Source: Platynereis dumerilii (lineage: Eukaryota; Annelida; Polychaeta; Phyllodocida; Nereididae). Taken from it: a DNA stretch of 64,000 nt. Shown here piece after piece: positions 12,231 through 24,943 of this stretch. The stretch spans positions 40,378,011-40,442,010 of the forward strand of contig JAPTHN010000003.1 in assembly GCA_026936325.1 (NCBI GenBank), in the 5' to 3' direction. Position numbers and translations under genes: made by a program. Below the pieces are notes generated by a model. That model had not been told where the DNA came from. It searched no databases and saw nothing but the letters and a program-made list of their open reading frames with translations. Numbering within the stretch: position 1 is the stretch's first letter; each line of letters begins with the position of its first letter.

Positions 12231-12359
12231 AGGGCCGTTTTCACCAACATTGTTTTAACAGTTAGTCCCGGTATTAACTTCTTCAAACCTGGTTTAACTA
12301 AGTCCCTTTCACCAACTGTGCTTTAGTCTTTAGACTAGTCAAGGATCACTGACTCTCAA

Positions 12360-12501
12360 ACATTTTTTACAAACTTACAGATCAGTGATCTCAAACTGTT
12401 ATGGTGTAAATTTGAAGGGCTGACCAGATAACATTTTTTACAAACTTACAGATCAGTGATCTCAAACTGTTATGGTGTAAATTTGAAGGGCTGACCAGAT
12501 A
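12360..12501 (+). repeat. 71-bp unit in two tandem copies
   Basis: The 71-bp unit starting acattttttacaaactta at 12360 is repeated at 12431 with no difference that I can see. It is a recent local duplication. Confidence 0.9.
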
Positions 12502-15296
12502 ATACTTGGAAAGGAGAGGGGAGGGAGGCTCTGGACTTTCAATAAAACAAAAGTTTGTTCAACACATGACATTGAAACAAAAAGTTTGTTCAGCACATCA
12601 AAATAGAAAAAAGAGCTTGTTTCCACCTTTAGCTTGGGGAGGGGCCTACCATAATGTTAAATTGTGCAAGGTACACCAATGTTGTTGAGGATGTCCAATA
12701 CAATGATATTGGGCTTCAGTAAGACAAAAACAATTTAAAATATTACAGAACTTTGATGCTTGTGTGAAAGAATATGATACTGTGAGAATCAGTCATTACA
12801 AGATATATTGAAAACTATGAAAAATGTCATAGTAACATTTTAAAATATTCAAAATAGGCCTATTGAAGTGAAAATAGTTAATTTGTCTCAAATTATATCT
12901 AAGTAGATACATGTAGATAGGTTTGTTGGTTGGTGAGTTGGTACATGTTGCTTGGTTGATGGAAAGGGGGATGTGTCAGAACTCTTTCTTTTTACCCTCG
13001 GCAATGTATATTGCCGTCGGGTATTGTAGTTAGCATGGCAAATTTTTGTCCGTCCGGCGGGCGGCCGGGCGGGCGGGCGGGCGGGCGGGTGGGCGGGCGG
13101 GCGGCGTCACACAATGTGTATTGGCCTCTGTGCCAAAACTATTACACCTATATATATGAAATTTGACTCATAAATGGGTCTTATAGTGTTAATGTGCCTT
13201 CTGGAGTTCATATTTATGTGATGACCACAGTTTTTGTAAAATATTGAAAATTCGGAAAAATTAATTTTTTTCGTTTCCGGGCCAGAACTCGAAAACGGTT
13301 ATACCTATGGGCATGAAAATCTACCATAACATGTATTAAATACCCTAGTTGTGCCTTTTGGGGGTCTGAATGCTCTACCTAAAATAGTTTTCAAAGAATG
13401 AACCAAAAATGTAAAAAAATGGGTTTTTTTCAACCCTCTGCAAATCCCTCAAATTTGGAGTTAGACATTTGAAATTTAGAATTTAGTTGTCTAAAATATA
13501 GGTCTCTTAACTGCTTGCATCGTTTAGAGTGACCATCTAACGAATTTTGCATAAAAACCAAAATACTGGAAAAATGTGTAATTTTTTACATTTTTCTGGA
13601 ATTTTGGTCTCTCACGCCAAAACAGTAATAACTATATTTTTAAAAACCAAAAGGTATTATAGTTAAACCTATCAAGAAGGAACTTTTATGGCCATTATGT
13701 AGTTGACGCAATAATTTAGGCCAACAAAACAAGTTTAAAATTCACAAAAATGTGAAAATATCCACTTTCTGGCCATTTCGTTTCTAATAAAGTCATGCCA
13801 TGCTCTAGAATATGAACAAAATGAATAAACATGAATGAAATACATGGTTTTCATGCATATATCTGTTACATCATCATATATTTGAACATAAAAAGAGAGA
13901 AATTGCTAAAAATAAGGCCAAAACTATAGACCTTTGATTTGTCACATTTCAGTCAATTTTGGATCTTGGTTACTCAAAGTGCCATACAATGTGCCCCAAG
14001 TATAACTTTTTGTATGTAGTTTATGCAATTTTTAGGCCGACAGAAGAAGTTTAAAATTCACAAAAATGTGAAAATATCAACTTCCTGACCATTTCATTTC
14101 TAATCAAGTCATGCAATGCTCTTGAATGTAAACAAAATGAATAAACATGAAAGAAACACACGATTTTCATACATATATCTGTTATATCATTAGATTTTTG
14201 AACATGAAAAGACAAAAATTGCTAAAAATAGGCAAAAAACTGTAGACCTTTGAATTGTCACATTTCAGTCAATTTTGGATCTTGGTTACTCAAAGTGTCA
14301 TTCAATGTGCCCCAAGTATACTTTTTTCAGAAATTCTTCCTCAGAATTTATGTGGTTTAATAAGATAAATTATATATTATATATACATATATTATATATA
14401 TACAAATATGCTTTATGCACATAGTTCTGACTCAAGGGGCCTTACCATTCTGAACTTTTGACAAGAAATCTCAAAACCCCATTTTGCTAAAATTAACCTC
14501 AGTGATGTAAATTAAAGGAAAGAAATTAAATTAATGTCAGGCCTGCTTTTACTTATAATATTGCATAAAAACTAAATGTGATCAAATAATGATTGCAGAA
14601 ATGATTTAACTAAATACAAGGTTATTTAGAAATTTACTTGGCATGCAACAAAACCTTAATTCTATGAATTTCAATGTTTCATTTTATATCCAAAGATATT
14701 TAATGTTGGATAAATTTGAATTTTAATCAATAACAAATCTCACCCAAAGCATATTTAGCACCTTTAAGACAATAAGTGTCACTGCTTTGTTTGGGGACAG
14801 GGTGCAGCTTCTGTTGAATGGACATTATGTAACATGATGTCACTAATCCTCTCCAATGGCCAAACCCAAGAACAAAGGGGAGGGTACAGAAGCAGTTGAA
14901 TAGCACCCCTATATTTCTAACAAAATTCCCTTTTTTCTTAGAAATATTTTCAAACTGCATTGATAGCCTTAGTTTTTTTATCTTAAACATTATAATGAAA
15001 TTTCCAATTTAGATCAGAAATATAGGCCAAGTAGAAGTTGAGATGTGACTTTTTATATCCCATGCAGGCTATTTTTTGCCTTTTCAGCTATTGTTATACT
15101 TATACAGCCAAGTTTGGACTGCATTTAACCTTTTTGGTGATAAGTAGTAAATGTATTAGTCTTATTAAAAAGTATCTGTAGGCCACACATTGTTTTAGTT
15201 TAATATTTAAAATAGATAGATTGGATAGATAGACAACCTAACTATTATAAAATTATCTGTTTTTAGGCAGGCCTTTATTCTATTCATAATTTATGA

Positions 15297-15297
15297 T

Positions 15298-15390
<93 letters not shown>

Positions 15391-15400
15391 CAATATATAT

Positions 15401-15495
<95 letters not shown>

Positions 15496-15530
15496 TGGAT
15501 AGATGGATAGATGGATAGATGGATAGATGG
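15297..15530. repeat. GATA tetranucleotide microsatellite
   Basis: Long runs of GATA are broken once near 15390-15402 and end in a GATG-rich variant part (15493-15530). Confidence 0.98.
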
Positions 15531-15688
15531 ATAAGGTGTTTTAGATTAAAGGTGTTTAAATGACTGAAGATTGCTTGACTGATTGGACTGATTGAATGAA
15601 TGAATGATGAATTAATTGTTTGACTGATAGATCCACTGTGAATTTATCCCAGCAAATAGATTTTCATGTTGCACTATTGATTAGTTGT

Positions 15689-15722
<34 letters not shown>

Positions 15723-15805
15723 CATACATACATAGATACATACATAGATAGATAGATACATAGATACATAGATAGATATTTTATATATAGATAGATAGAT
15801 AGTTA
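15689..15805. repeat. Second GATA/CATA microsatellite
   Basis: GATA units grade into ACATACATAGATACATAC and back. It is separate from the main array by about 160 bp. Confidence 0.95.
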
Positions 15806-15861
15806 GATATTGATTGATTGATTGATCATCTATAATTATGTAATCTAATACATCCAGAGAA

Positions 15862-15962
15862 TCACGGATGGACGGATGATTGGGACTTTACCTCCTGTAT
15901 TTATGCACTTAATTGGTTGGCTAATTAGGACAGGAGGAGGACATAGCAATGAGGTGACCCTT
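15862..15962 (-). mobile_element. Truncated SINE, second family
   Basis: It shares the 3' part of the copies at 18853 and 20602 (cggatgattgggacttta, tgtatttatgcactta). The tRNA-like head is absent. Confidence 0.6.
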
Positions 15963-16800
15963 TTATTTCATTGCAACATCTCTTTTCAGTACCTTGAATC
16001 TGTTGAATGCTAGGGCTGGGAATTTGTCAAAATTAAATACAATAAAACATCATATAAAATAGAGAAATTGACATTTCATTCATCTAAAAACACTTTCCGT
16101 CAGCCAGAAAGAGTAAGGAAGCTTGAGAGACCATTATGATTATACAAACATTCTTGATACATTGATTGCATCTAGAAATAGTTAAGAATATATCTGTAGG
16201 GGGGCATTGATATATATGTTCATGAACCTATGAGCTAAAACCATATGAAAATTGTAAAAATTTTGGCCCAGCTCTCCCCATCAAGTTGGAGACTTGGGCC
16301 ATACAAAGGGAGACTGGGCATCTAAATATGACTGGTTTGGTAAAACTGTACTTGAGGGTCATAATCTATCGCCGATATGTCAATTGATTTCACCGGCTTC
16401 AGAATAGCCTGCTGAATAGCCGAGGGTATGCTGCTGCGCAGCCTATGTTTTTCTTTGCCGAAACTGGGCAAGTAGTTATTATCATTTATCATGAATATAT
16501 AGATATATATTTAAAAATATCCCAGTCAACCACCCCTCCCCTTCTATATCCGCATATCCTTTGGCTGTGTTTGAGAAATTGAGACATTGTGTTTGTAGCA
16601 GTTGAGCTGTTCACATATAACGTGTTACATTCATTGAACTGAAATTCCTTGATCCTGCTCCGCTTGAGTGTTTGGCTTAGCCAGACCAGGTCTTAGCTAA
16701 GACCTGGCATAACTCTTAATACCATGTTGGTGAAAACGGGCCTAATAGTCTTTGCCCATGGACCATGGTTTAACTGTTCTCCAATTTCTTTTGGGGGGGC

Positions 16801-17892
16801 TGTCCAGGCCCCCACCCCCACCCTGAATAGCCGAGGGTATGCTGCAGCGCAGTCTTTGTTTTCATAAAACAGTAAATTCTATAAAAACTGTTTTTACAAC
16901 AGGCAATTTTAAGCTATGGATATTAGAGACTTTACAGATATATGTGACGGTTAAAACAACTTTTTTTTTGTGTGTGTCGTGTTTGTCCTCCTTTGAAGTT
17001 GCTTCTTGCAGTTTCTGTTGCATCTGATGTATCTTTGCAAAATTAGTTAAAGCGATGACTTGAGGGTCTTGCTGGACATATATATCTACCTTGTGTGTTG
17101 CAGACAACCAAGCAATCTACAGAATTTGTGCATGCAGTGGCATATTTAGAGGGCTATGGACGATACCTCCCACAAAATAAACATGTGAGAGATGAGAAAT
17201 TATGCGGATCGCCCTGTATTTGCCGCAGGTTACTAGCCCCTCCCTCCCCGCATTAGGAAATTTCTATAGATAAGCCTCTGTGGCCCTGGATGCAGGTATA
17301 CTCGCTAGCAGCACTTTGCTTTTTGCTTTTCTGATTCAAAGAGAAACTGTCCAGGCCCCCCCCCCCACCCAGAATAGCCGAGGGTATGCTGCAGCGCAGC
17401 CTTTGTTTTCATAAAACAGTAAATTCTATAAAAACTGTTTTTACAACAGGTAATTTTAAGCTATGGATATTAGAGACTTTACAGATATATGTGACGGTTA
17501 AAACAACTTTTTTTTTGTGTGTCGTGTTTTCCTCCTTTGAAGTTGCTTCTTGCAGTTTCTGTTGCATCTGATGTATCTTTGCAAAATTAGTTAAAGCGAT
17601 GACTTGAGGGTCTTGCTGGACATATATATCTACCTTGTGTGTTGCAGACAACCAAGCAATCTACAGAATTTGTGCATGCAGTGGCATATTTAGAGGGCTA
17701 TGGACGATACCTCCCACAAAATAAACATGTGAGAGATGAGAAATTATGCGGATCGCCCTGTATTTGCCGCAGGTTACTAGCCCCTCCCTCCCCGCATTAG
17801 GAAATTTCTATAGATAAGCCTCTGTGGCCCTGGATGCAGGTATACTCGCTAGCAGCACTTTGCTTTTTGCTTTTCTGATTCAAAGAGAAACT
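16801..17892 (+). repeat. 547-bp tandem duplication
   Basis: The unit starts tgtccaggccccc at 16801 and again at 17348. The copies differ only at a few positions and by small length changes, for example in a GTGTGT run. Each carries the word GCCGAGGGTATGCTGC near its start, linking it to the nearby repeat family. Matching short frames on both strands are a by-product of the duplication. Confidence 0.95.
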
Positions 17893-18298
17893 GCCATGCC
17901 CATGAGAGAAGTCCAGCTCCCTGAGTCTGTGTGTCCGTACTTCACGCAGCAAGTGCCACACTTCATTTCCATTTTGGATGTGAAACAAGCAATTTCTGCT
18001 GCAGGTCACGAAATCTGACCATTGCAGACCAGTCGCAGTTACAAAGGTGTCTTAACATATGCCCGTCACGAAGCACCTCAGTCCACACTGCCTCTCGGTT
18101 TGAAGGAAGAATCTTGACTACTGATGACACTTGCCTCCGTAAATGAAAGGTCAGATGCCAACATAAGGGCATTTTTGATGTGCCATCCTCCCAGAAGGAA
18201 GGGATCAGAGAGCAAGTGGCCTCTGAAGCCATGTAATAGTGGCATCGCACTGAAGTAGTGGTGACAGGCAGATGCATAAGTATCAGATCATTATCTGC
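17893..18298. other. Unassigned, GC-richer stretch
   Basis: Overlapping open frames run on both strands, up to 104 codons on the minus strand at 17963-18277, but no domain or splice structure is recognisable. I cannot decide between old coding sequence and chance. Confidence 0.3.
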
Positions 18299-18852
18299 AC
18301 TCTAAAAACAAGTGTTTAAGAAACAACACTAAAATAAACACTTTTTTGTTACACTTAATAAACGCGTGAAAGTGTTTATGATTTTTAACACATTTAAGTG
18401 TTTTTGATTTTAAACACATTTAAGTGTCTTTGATTATAAACACAAAAACACTTTAATAGCTTGTTACACTTTATTAGCACTAAAAAGTGTTTATAACAAT
18501 AAAAGTGTTTGATCTTAAACACTCGATGTTTTTCCAGGATGACTGCAGAGAAGGTGTTTATCATATTAAAGTGTTAAACAAAAAGCGTTTATAATTAAAC
18601 ACTCTGGTGTTGCAGTATTAACACATTGTTAATGTACATCACAATATCAGTTGTTCAGCTGCTGTCTGAATAAATCACATGGTTACAATAGTAAAATCAA
18701 GTAACAATTTATAAAAAAAAAAGAAGGTAAAAATGAAAATATAGATTTAATTGAATTTAAATACTTCATAATATTATGTAATTAAACTAACTATCCTCAT
18801 TACTTACAAACAACAGCTTATAATAACCAGATGATGACTGCTAATATTAATG

Positions 18853-19034
18853 ATGGAAGGATGGATGGGTGGTTGGGGCTTTACGTCCTGTATTTCTGCA
18901 CTCAATAGGCTACCAAGTGAAGAGGTCACAGCAATGAGGCAAATGTTAATTGAAATAGCTATGCAACATAGGCCCAGGTGACCCGACAAGAACTAGATTC
19001 AAACCCTGGACCAAGCAATTACTAGTGCCACTTA
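18853..19034 (-). mobile_element. tRNA-derived SINE, second family
   Basis: It matches the copy at 20602 through ggggctttacgtcctgtatt, cataggcccaggtgaccc and a decayed B-box region. The ends are approximate. It is nested in the AAGTGTTTA element. Confidence 0.7.
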
Positions 19035-20601
19035 ATGTATTTACACAAAAAAAAACTGGATGGTATACTCGTATATTTGTGCCTGCCCTCCCTCGAAAGT
19101 GCATTTCAATACATGGGATGTTGGAATGGATTAACAATGGAAGCTTAAATTCTTTTATTTGTTTGACACTTTCAAGCCACCATTAGATAATAAGTCATCA
19201 CAAGGGCTGGATTTGCCTTAAAGTTTGGGATAATTTAGCCCCCTTTCAAAGCCAATGAAAAATGACAAGAAAATAGATAGTTTGTGTACATATTTTATTC
19301 TTCAATTGAGCACTGACATGAAGGATATATTCAATCATTGTATAATAATAAAATAAAACCTTGCAAAATTCTCAAAGAAATTCAACAATTGAATCATATT
19401 CCCAATGAACTGGTGTTTCATATTAGGCCTACTGCATTTGAATTCCCCCCCCCCATCTTACCCTAATGTGATGAAAAATAGAAGACCTTTTGGTTAGTAC
19501 ATTGGTGTACAGTCAAAATCTTACCATGTCATCATTTTGTCTGCATTTTAATGGTATCCCGTTACTCCACGTGATAATCCATATCATTGATGTAATGCCA
19601 TTCAAAAATGTTTTGATTCTCAATGCAATCCATTTAGGGGGTGCAGAAAAAGTGACAAATTCTCACATAAGAGTCAAATTTCTTTTTATAGCACTTTAAA
19701 TGTGTTTCTTTGAAAATGGATATGACTATTTTAGAATACAATCAAATGATGGTTTTAACATTCAAGAAGCTGTCCAAATATTACTGGATAGTCAAGGTCC
19801 TTAACACAAGAAGTGCATTGCCTCTGTAAAAGCTTCAAATATGATTGCGACAATGATTGTCCCTCAGCAACAGTATAAATCCATTTGAGAAAGTGACTGG
19901 AGTGCAAAAATATGGAAGGAGATGTTTCCAGATCGAGGAACCTTCTTCAATGATACGTCGTTCTTGTCAATGTTGTCCACCTGCAAATGAATCAATCCTT
20001 GTTTACTATTAAATGTTTAGGCATAATATATCATGAATATTGACATAATATCTCATCATACATAATTTTCAGAAATTTACTGAAATGGTGAAAAAAATAG
20101 GAAGTGCAGCTATGCAGATCTTTAGGGAATCGTGTATGAACGATATGACTTGCAGTTCATCAGTGAGAATCAGGGCATGCTTTCAACTTATTTTGCAGAA
20201 GAACTGTTCAGGGATAGTGGGGACCAGACAATAGTTCAAAAATTTACCCCATATGATCAGAATAAAATAAACCAACAATTTAATGGCCAACCTAAACAGT
20301 GTTCAAGTGACACTAAGTCTTGGTAAATTAACTTATATGAAAGTATTAGATGTATCAAAAGCAAAGCCACAGAACCAGGAGATTATAAACATAGGTATTA
20401 TGACAGGCATGTTAACCAAATGTTATTTATGCTAAATATTTACCTCCAAGACTTTGTGGCTTTTTCTTTCATTTTTCTCCTTTGCTTTATGTTGCAGCTG
20501 TCTTTTTGTCAGATCTTTTCGGGTCCAAATTTCTGTGGAAAGAAAAAGTTACAAAATACAAAACTGCAATGAACAATTAAAATATCTTAAAGATATTCGG
20601 A

Positions 20602-20773
20602 TGAATGGATGATTGAGGCTTTATGTCCTGTATTTATGCACTTGGTAGGCGAAAGATGATCCAAACAGCGGTCCAACATAGGCCCAGGTGACCCGGCAAG
20701 AGCTGGATTCGAACTCTGGACCCAGTTATTGGCAGTTCAGCACGCTACCACTAGACCAACCCTCCCCTTTCAT
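20602..20773 (-). mobile_element. tRNA-derived SINE, second family, best-preserved copy
   Basis: On the minus strand the head reads GGTTGGTCTAGTGGTAGCGT (A box), then a B box GAGTTCGAATCCAGC. The body continues through ACCTGGGCCTATGTT. An 11-bp target duplication, agatattcgga, lies at 20591-20601 and 20774-20784. This defines the insertion exactly. Confidence 0.85.
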
Positions 20774-22181
20774 AGATATTCGGAAAAACTAGTTAGGGCC
20801 TAAATTGGATATATAACATAAGACCTCCATCAAAAATCCCTGAAAAAAAAAAGTCTGAAGTTCCTCCAGATGCACAGCATGCCCTTATGAACAATCATAT
20901 GCCTATCCCCCCCCCTAATCCAGTTCATCCCAAAATTTTAAAATATGATTAAATAATCTGATTGCAGTTTGATGGTTTGAAATGTTAACAATTACATGTG
21001 TTTATAAAGATGGTTGATTGATGTTATCAAAATAGCGTTGCCTCTCTATAATGTGATATTTACCTCAGTGACTTGCTAGATACAGTGTAGAAGCGAAGTT
21101 TATATTATATTGGTTTGCCGCTAATTGTAGCTGGATTCTTCAAAAATATTTATCACACTCGATGAATTGAGTCCAGATATCTGCTGAAAATAAAATAAGG
21201 TTGTCTCATGATTGTCAAATAAATTTGGTAGAAGTTATAAACACCAATGAAAATACAGGGCACATATGGCCCCAACTCCCCCTATCTCTGCCCATTCCCC
21301 AGTGCACAGTGCAGAAAACATATTACATGTGTTTGAAATCTAGAAATTAGATAGACTTCCAAATGTTTCTGATAAAATGATAATTAATAATGTAAAAATG
21401 CATGTTATGCTGTGTACAGATACTGCCATTAACATGTTCTTCTTAGCAAACATATGCATGTATAGTGTACATAAATACCATTTAATCAAAATGTAGTTTG
21501 AAAATACCTTTCTTTGCTGTAGAGTAAATAGCATTCAAATATATCATATTAAGTTGTGCTTACCAGTTATAAGCTACTTCAGTGAAGACTTAAGTCACAA
21601 TGCATGCCTTCTAATCTGTGTTAAGTACAGAAAGCTGTGATTTCATGGTCGGTCGCTTGTGATGTTGTTTTAAATTGTCTGCCTCCTTAAAGATTAACAC
21701 TAGAAGTGTTTATCCGGCAAACTTGCAAAAACACTATGTGTTTAAAGGACTTTGAAATTTTCATTAAAAAGAAATAATACACATTTTCTTGCACTTGGGA
21801 GCATTCAAACAAAGATAAAAGACACAATATGCTACCACAGACATTTTATGACATATTGTCATCTTATAACCAAAATTTCCTTGTTTACATTGATCATTAA
21901 TTTCTGAAACCATACATGAGAAAATATTCTAAGTTTGATAAACACTTAAATCTGTTAATGCTGGTAGAAAGTGTTTATTTTCAAACGTGTTTATGTAATT
22001 TAACACTTAAATGTGTTTAAAACAGGCGTTTGTTTTTAGAGTGTGATTTGATTGCCCTCAAATGAAACTGCTGAAAATTACTCAAATAAAATTAGACTGT
22101 CCCACTGGAGAACACTCATCATTTTCACTTTAGGAGACACAGGTCGTTTACTAGTACAGGTCTGTCTACTGTTTTTAATAA

Positions 22182-22584
22182 GGGACCGTTCAGAATTTAT
22201 GACTGGGGGGATGGGAGTTTTGGCCAAGGGGGTACTAACTTTTCACACCTCATTCAAGGGGGGTATTAATTTTTGACAGCTTTTCCAAGGGGGGTAAGAA
22301 ATTTTAACAAGGAAAAAATTTTATGAAACGCGCATACATTCACTTTATCTGCACTATTTTACGTGAAAAAGTCCGCGAATATGTACATGTGGCGTGGCCG
22401 TGTATAACAGTAGGCTATATGTGTGTATTGCTTTGTATGTCGAGGGAGGGGGTACTAAAAATTCGCATGAAGCCTAAGGATGCAGTACTAAAAATCTGCA
22501 TGAGGCTCAAGGGGGGGGGCACAAATTTTTGACGGGAAGTTCCAGCAAACCCCCCCCCCCCAGTTATAAATTCTGAACGTTTCC
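22182..22584. mobile_element. PIF/Harbinger-like MITE, copy 1
   Basis: The left end GGGACCGTTCAGAATTTATG is mirrored by ATAAATTCTGAACGTTTCC at the right. TAA stands on both sides (22179-22181 and 22585-22587), the TWA duplication of PIF/Harbinger elements. The interior alternates G-runs with ggtactaa words and has no transposase. A second copy is at 59039-59429. Confidence 0.75.
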
Positions 22585-22587
22585 TAA

Positions 22588-24220
22588 CCCCAGCTGTAAC
22601 GGGTGTGTGTTGCAAAGGCACATTTTAAGTTGTGTCTATGTTTTGTTGTGGACTTATTATAACAAGGCCAATGAATACACGGCTGTCATCATAAAACCAT
22701 CGTTTTTTTAAGTAACTTCCATAAAAGTGACAGGACCTGGTTTTTCGTGACATTGATACATGTGGGCTATGATTCGTTTTCTTTCATAATTGTTTGTTAT
22801 CATTCATTATCACAATAGAGAGATATACTTACTTGTTTTTCACTTGCCACTCAACAAAAGAATTGTGTCCTTCTCGTTACAGGCATGTGTGCAAAACGTG
22901 CCTCGTATTGATGAGGGAATATAACTGGGTAGTGTATGAATAGCAAGACACGTTCGTTGGGATAGAAAATTGTCAGACGCTGGAAAGCACTTACGCTGCA
23001 AGAGTGCCCAATGTTATGCTTGTGGGTATGATTTTGATGGTATCATCAGCGATCCATGAGCCGTTGCCGATTCACGGTGTCCGTTGTTGCCTTTGCGTGT
23101 CATGGAAGAGGAGGGAGGAGTGTTATTACTTTTCATGCTATGCAATAAATAGACACAAGGTGTAATTATGAATTGATGCATGTGCCCAAATGACAGCTTG
23201 ATAAATGCGAGTGATCACCTGACTGCTCTGTGATGTGAATAATGTCCTGATATCTGCCATGACTCCCTGTATGTCATGACTTATGACTAAACATCAGTGA
23301 AAGAGACAACAAATGTATATAGTTGGTGAAGGAATCATTACATAGCTGTCGCTAGCAATGCAACATGTATTGTAGTAAGAGATTTAATACAACACCTGTC
23401 AAATTGCTTCACTTGCAGCCCAGTCTGGTGAAAATGAGAACTGCATGCTGCTGCCACCTGGCACAAAGGTTAGTTTTGTATGCTTCAGCATTGCTGCTCC
23501 AAGGAAATAGTTCCAATTTCATGGCACATTCACAAAGTTTCTATTCAACATTGAGATTAACCAGAGTAAGACTCGCCAATCACATGCTCTAAGAAAGTAG
23601 ACAAGGATATCAGCATACTCAGAAACAGACCTGGTTTCTTCCAGACAATACTTTATGAGTTCCCCACATTTGGTTGGTGTGGACCGCTCACTGGAGCTCC
23701 GGGAATTACACAATTACCACTAGGTGGCAACACATGATAGCATATGTTCTGCCAAGGCTGGAAAAATCAGTGGCAATGAAACAGTGGTCCACTTGTTGAC
23801 AGCTTGTAGCCTACATATTTCTCAGACTGTGAGTATACTTATTCCGATGTTTATGCACCATTTTCTGAAATTGTTTTTATTTAAAATGTAGGTTATGTGC
23901 AATAGTTATTTTTGGTGAGATATAATTGGTTCTGCTCTGTGACATCTATAAATGTTCACTATCTAGGCATAGCTAACAAAAAGCACCAAATACAAATGAA
24001 GAGAACAGACACTTTCAGGAGATCTATTAGTGACATCTGGTGGTGACCCAGTGGCCTGCTGCAATCCCCTGCCACCAAGATTAATCAATGAATGACCAAT
24101 TAGTGGAGGACAGGTCTTGTGCTGGAATGCTCTGGGATTTGTATACTGGGCAGTGCTTCACTGAGCTTCTCAGTTTTTCAAGCAGTCCTTGACTTTTAAT
24201 CACAGTGCTTCTTAAAATGT
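22588..24220. other. Host flank left of the giant element
   Basis: No gene is called. A minus-strand frame at 23519-23713 has a splice-donor-like end but no support. The last 140 bp (24081-24220) are open on the minus strand in the pre-insertion sequence. They end with a stop near 24084, without a recognisable domain. Confidence 0.35.
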
Positions 24221-24224
24221 ATAC

Positions 24225-24943
24225 TGCCATCTTTAGCTGCCCCCATGTAAGGTTAACGCACGTATCTTTGTCAGAGGTAGCTAATTGAGTAGATGGACTC
24301 ATTGCCGGGGATCCTGCGGGAGACACCCTAGCACTTGCCACCACGAAACACCTACTCAAGAAATACCAGAGGCTCAACAGTTTAGATTCACTTATCCATT
24401 TAATACACAATTCATAGACAGTTACATTAAGAGTCATTCGAAGAGCAGATGGTAACCAACTTATCAATACATTAAACAACGATCTTAACGAATTACATAC
24501 GTCATTAACTAATGCCATCTCAATCAACCATGACCTGAGGTTCCTTTAAGAGTAACCCTTGATCATACCTCTAACAACAATACCCTTACCTGACGAATCG
24601 TCACCCCGTCAGGGAGACAGGTAGCCCTCCTGCTGCCTCAGCGGGAGCGGGCTCTGTTCTGTCTGGGCAAACAAGCTTGCCCCCAGAGATTGCTACTAGG
24701 GTGTTCTGCGGCTGCGCAGAAACACCAGGGTAACTGTTGCCATGGAAACATGGGGTGAGTTCTACCCCGTTGCTATCATTGAATCTCATTACACAATAAT
24801 ATAATATATCACATTACTTTTATACAATAATAATATAAATGATATTACAGAATTAAGGCCTTGAGGCTCATGGCGATTTGAGGAAAGTTCCTATAAGAGG
24901 AAAGAATGAAGACACCTCTGAAGCTAAAAGCTCAGCGGTGACA
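24225..24943 (-). repeat. 3' LTR of the giant element
   Basis: It is 719 bp, and identical to 51453-52171 except for one position that I noticed. In element orientation it opens TGTCACCGCTGAGC and ends GATGGCA. The target duplication ATAC precedes it at 24221-24224. Confidence 0.97.

Larger units (their letters stand above)
12992..16450 (+). repeat. Long AT-rich dispersed repeat, copy 2
   Basis: The head TACCCTCGGCAATGTATATT opens the copy, followed by a GGCGGGCGGGC run (about 13040-13105). Related words in inverted sense, GCCGAGGGTATGCTGC, occur near 16420 and may mark the other end. An internal block repeats at about 13690-14000 and 14010-14320 (for example aaattcacaaaaatgtgaaaat and tcaattttggatcttggtta). 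This points to an internal duplication of about 320 bp. Confidence 0.5.
12232..16742. mobile_element. TAA-flanked element with GGGCCGTTTTCACCAAC ends, enlarged by nesting
   Basis: The left end GGGCCGTTTTCACCAACAT is mirrored at the right by ATGTTGGTGAAAACGGGCC (ending 16742). TAA lies immediately outside both ends (12229-12231 and 16743-16745), the 3-bp duplication expected for PIF/Harbinger-type elements. The interior appears to be a small MITE split by a long insertion that includes the 12992 repeat and the GATA arrays. No transposase is visible. Confidence 0.55.
18299..22044. mobile_element. Fold-back-like element built of AAGTGTTTA motifs
   Basis: The left end CACTCTAAAAACAAGTGTTT is mirrored by GTTTGTTTTTAGAGTG at the right. 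About 340 bp at the left (18299-18640), and again at the right (about 21690-22044), are packed with AAGTGTTTA and TAAACACTT in both orientations. These subterminal repeats could fold on themselves. The interior is non-coding and carries two SINE insertions. The target duplication is unclear, so the superfamily is not assigned. Confidence 0.55.

Noticed and set aside
15297-15805. CRISPR-like or satellite array
   Set aside because: It is a plain GATA/CATA microsatellite without spacers.
16839-17651. Paired short frames repeated twice on both strands
   Set aside because: They exist twice only because of the 547-bp duplication and show no domain.
17797-18277. Overlapping frames on both strands
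   Set aside because: There is no domain, no splice signals in phase and no way to choose a strand.
24081-24527. 148-codon minus-strand frame
   Set aside because: It runs from inside the 3' LTR into host flank; most of it recurs at 51447-51755 in the other LTR. It is LTR sequence read by chance, not a gene.
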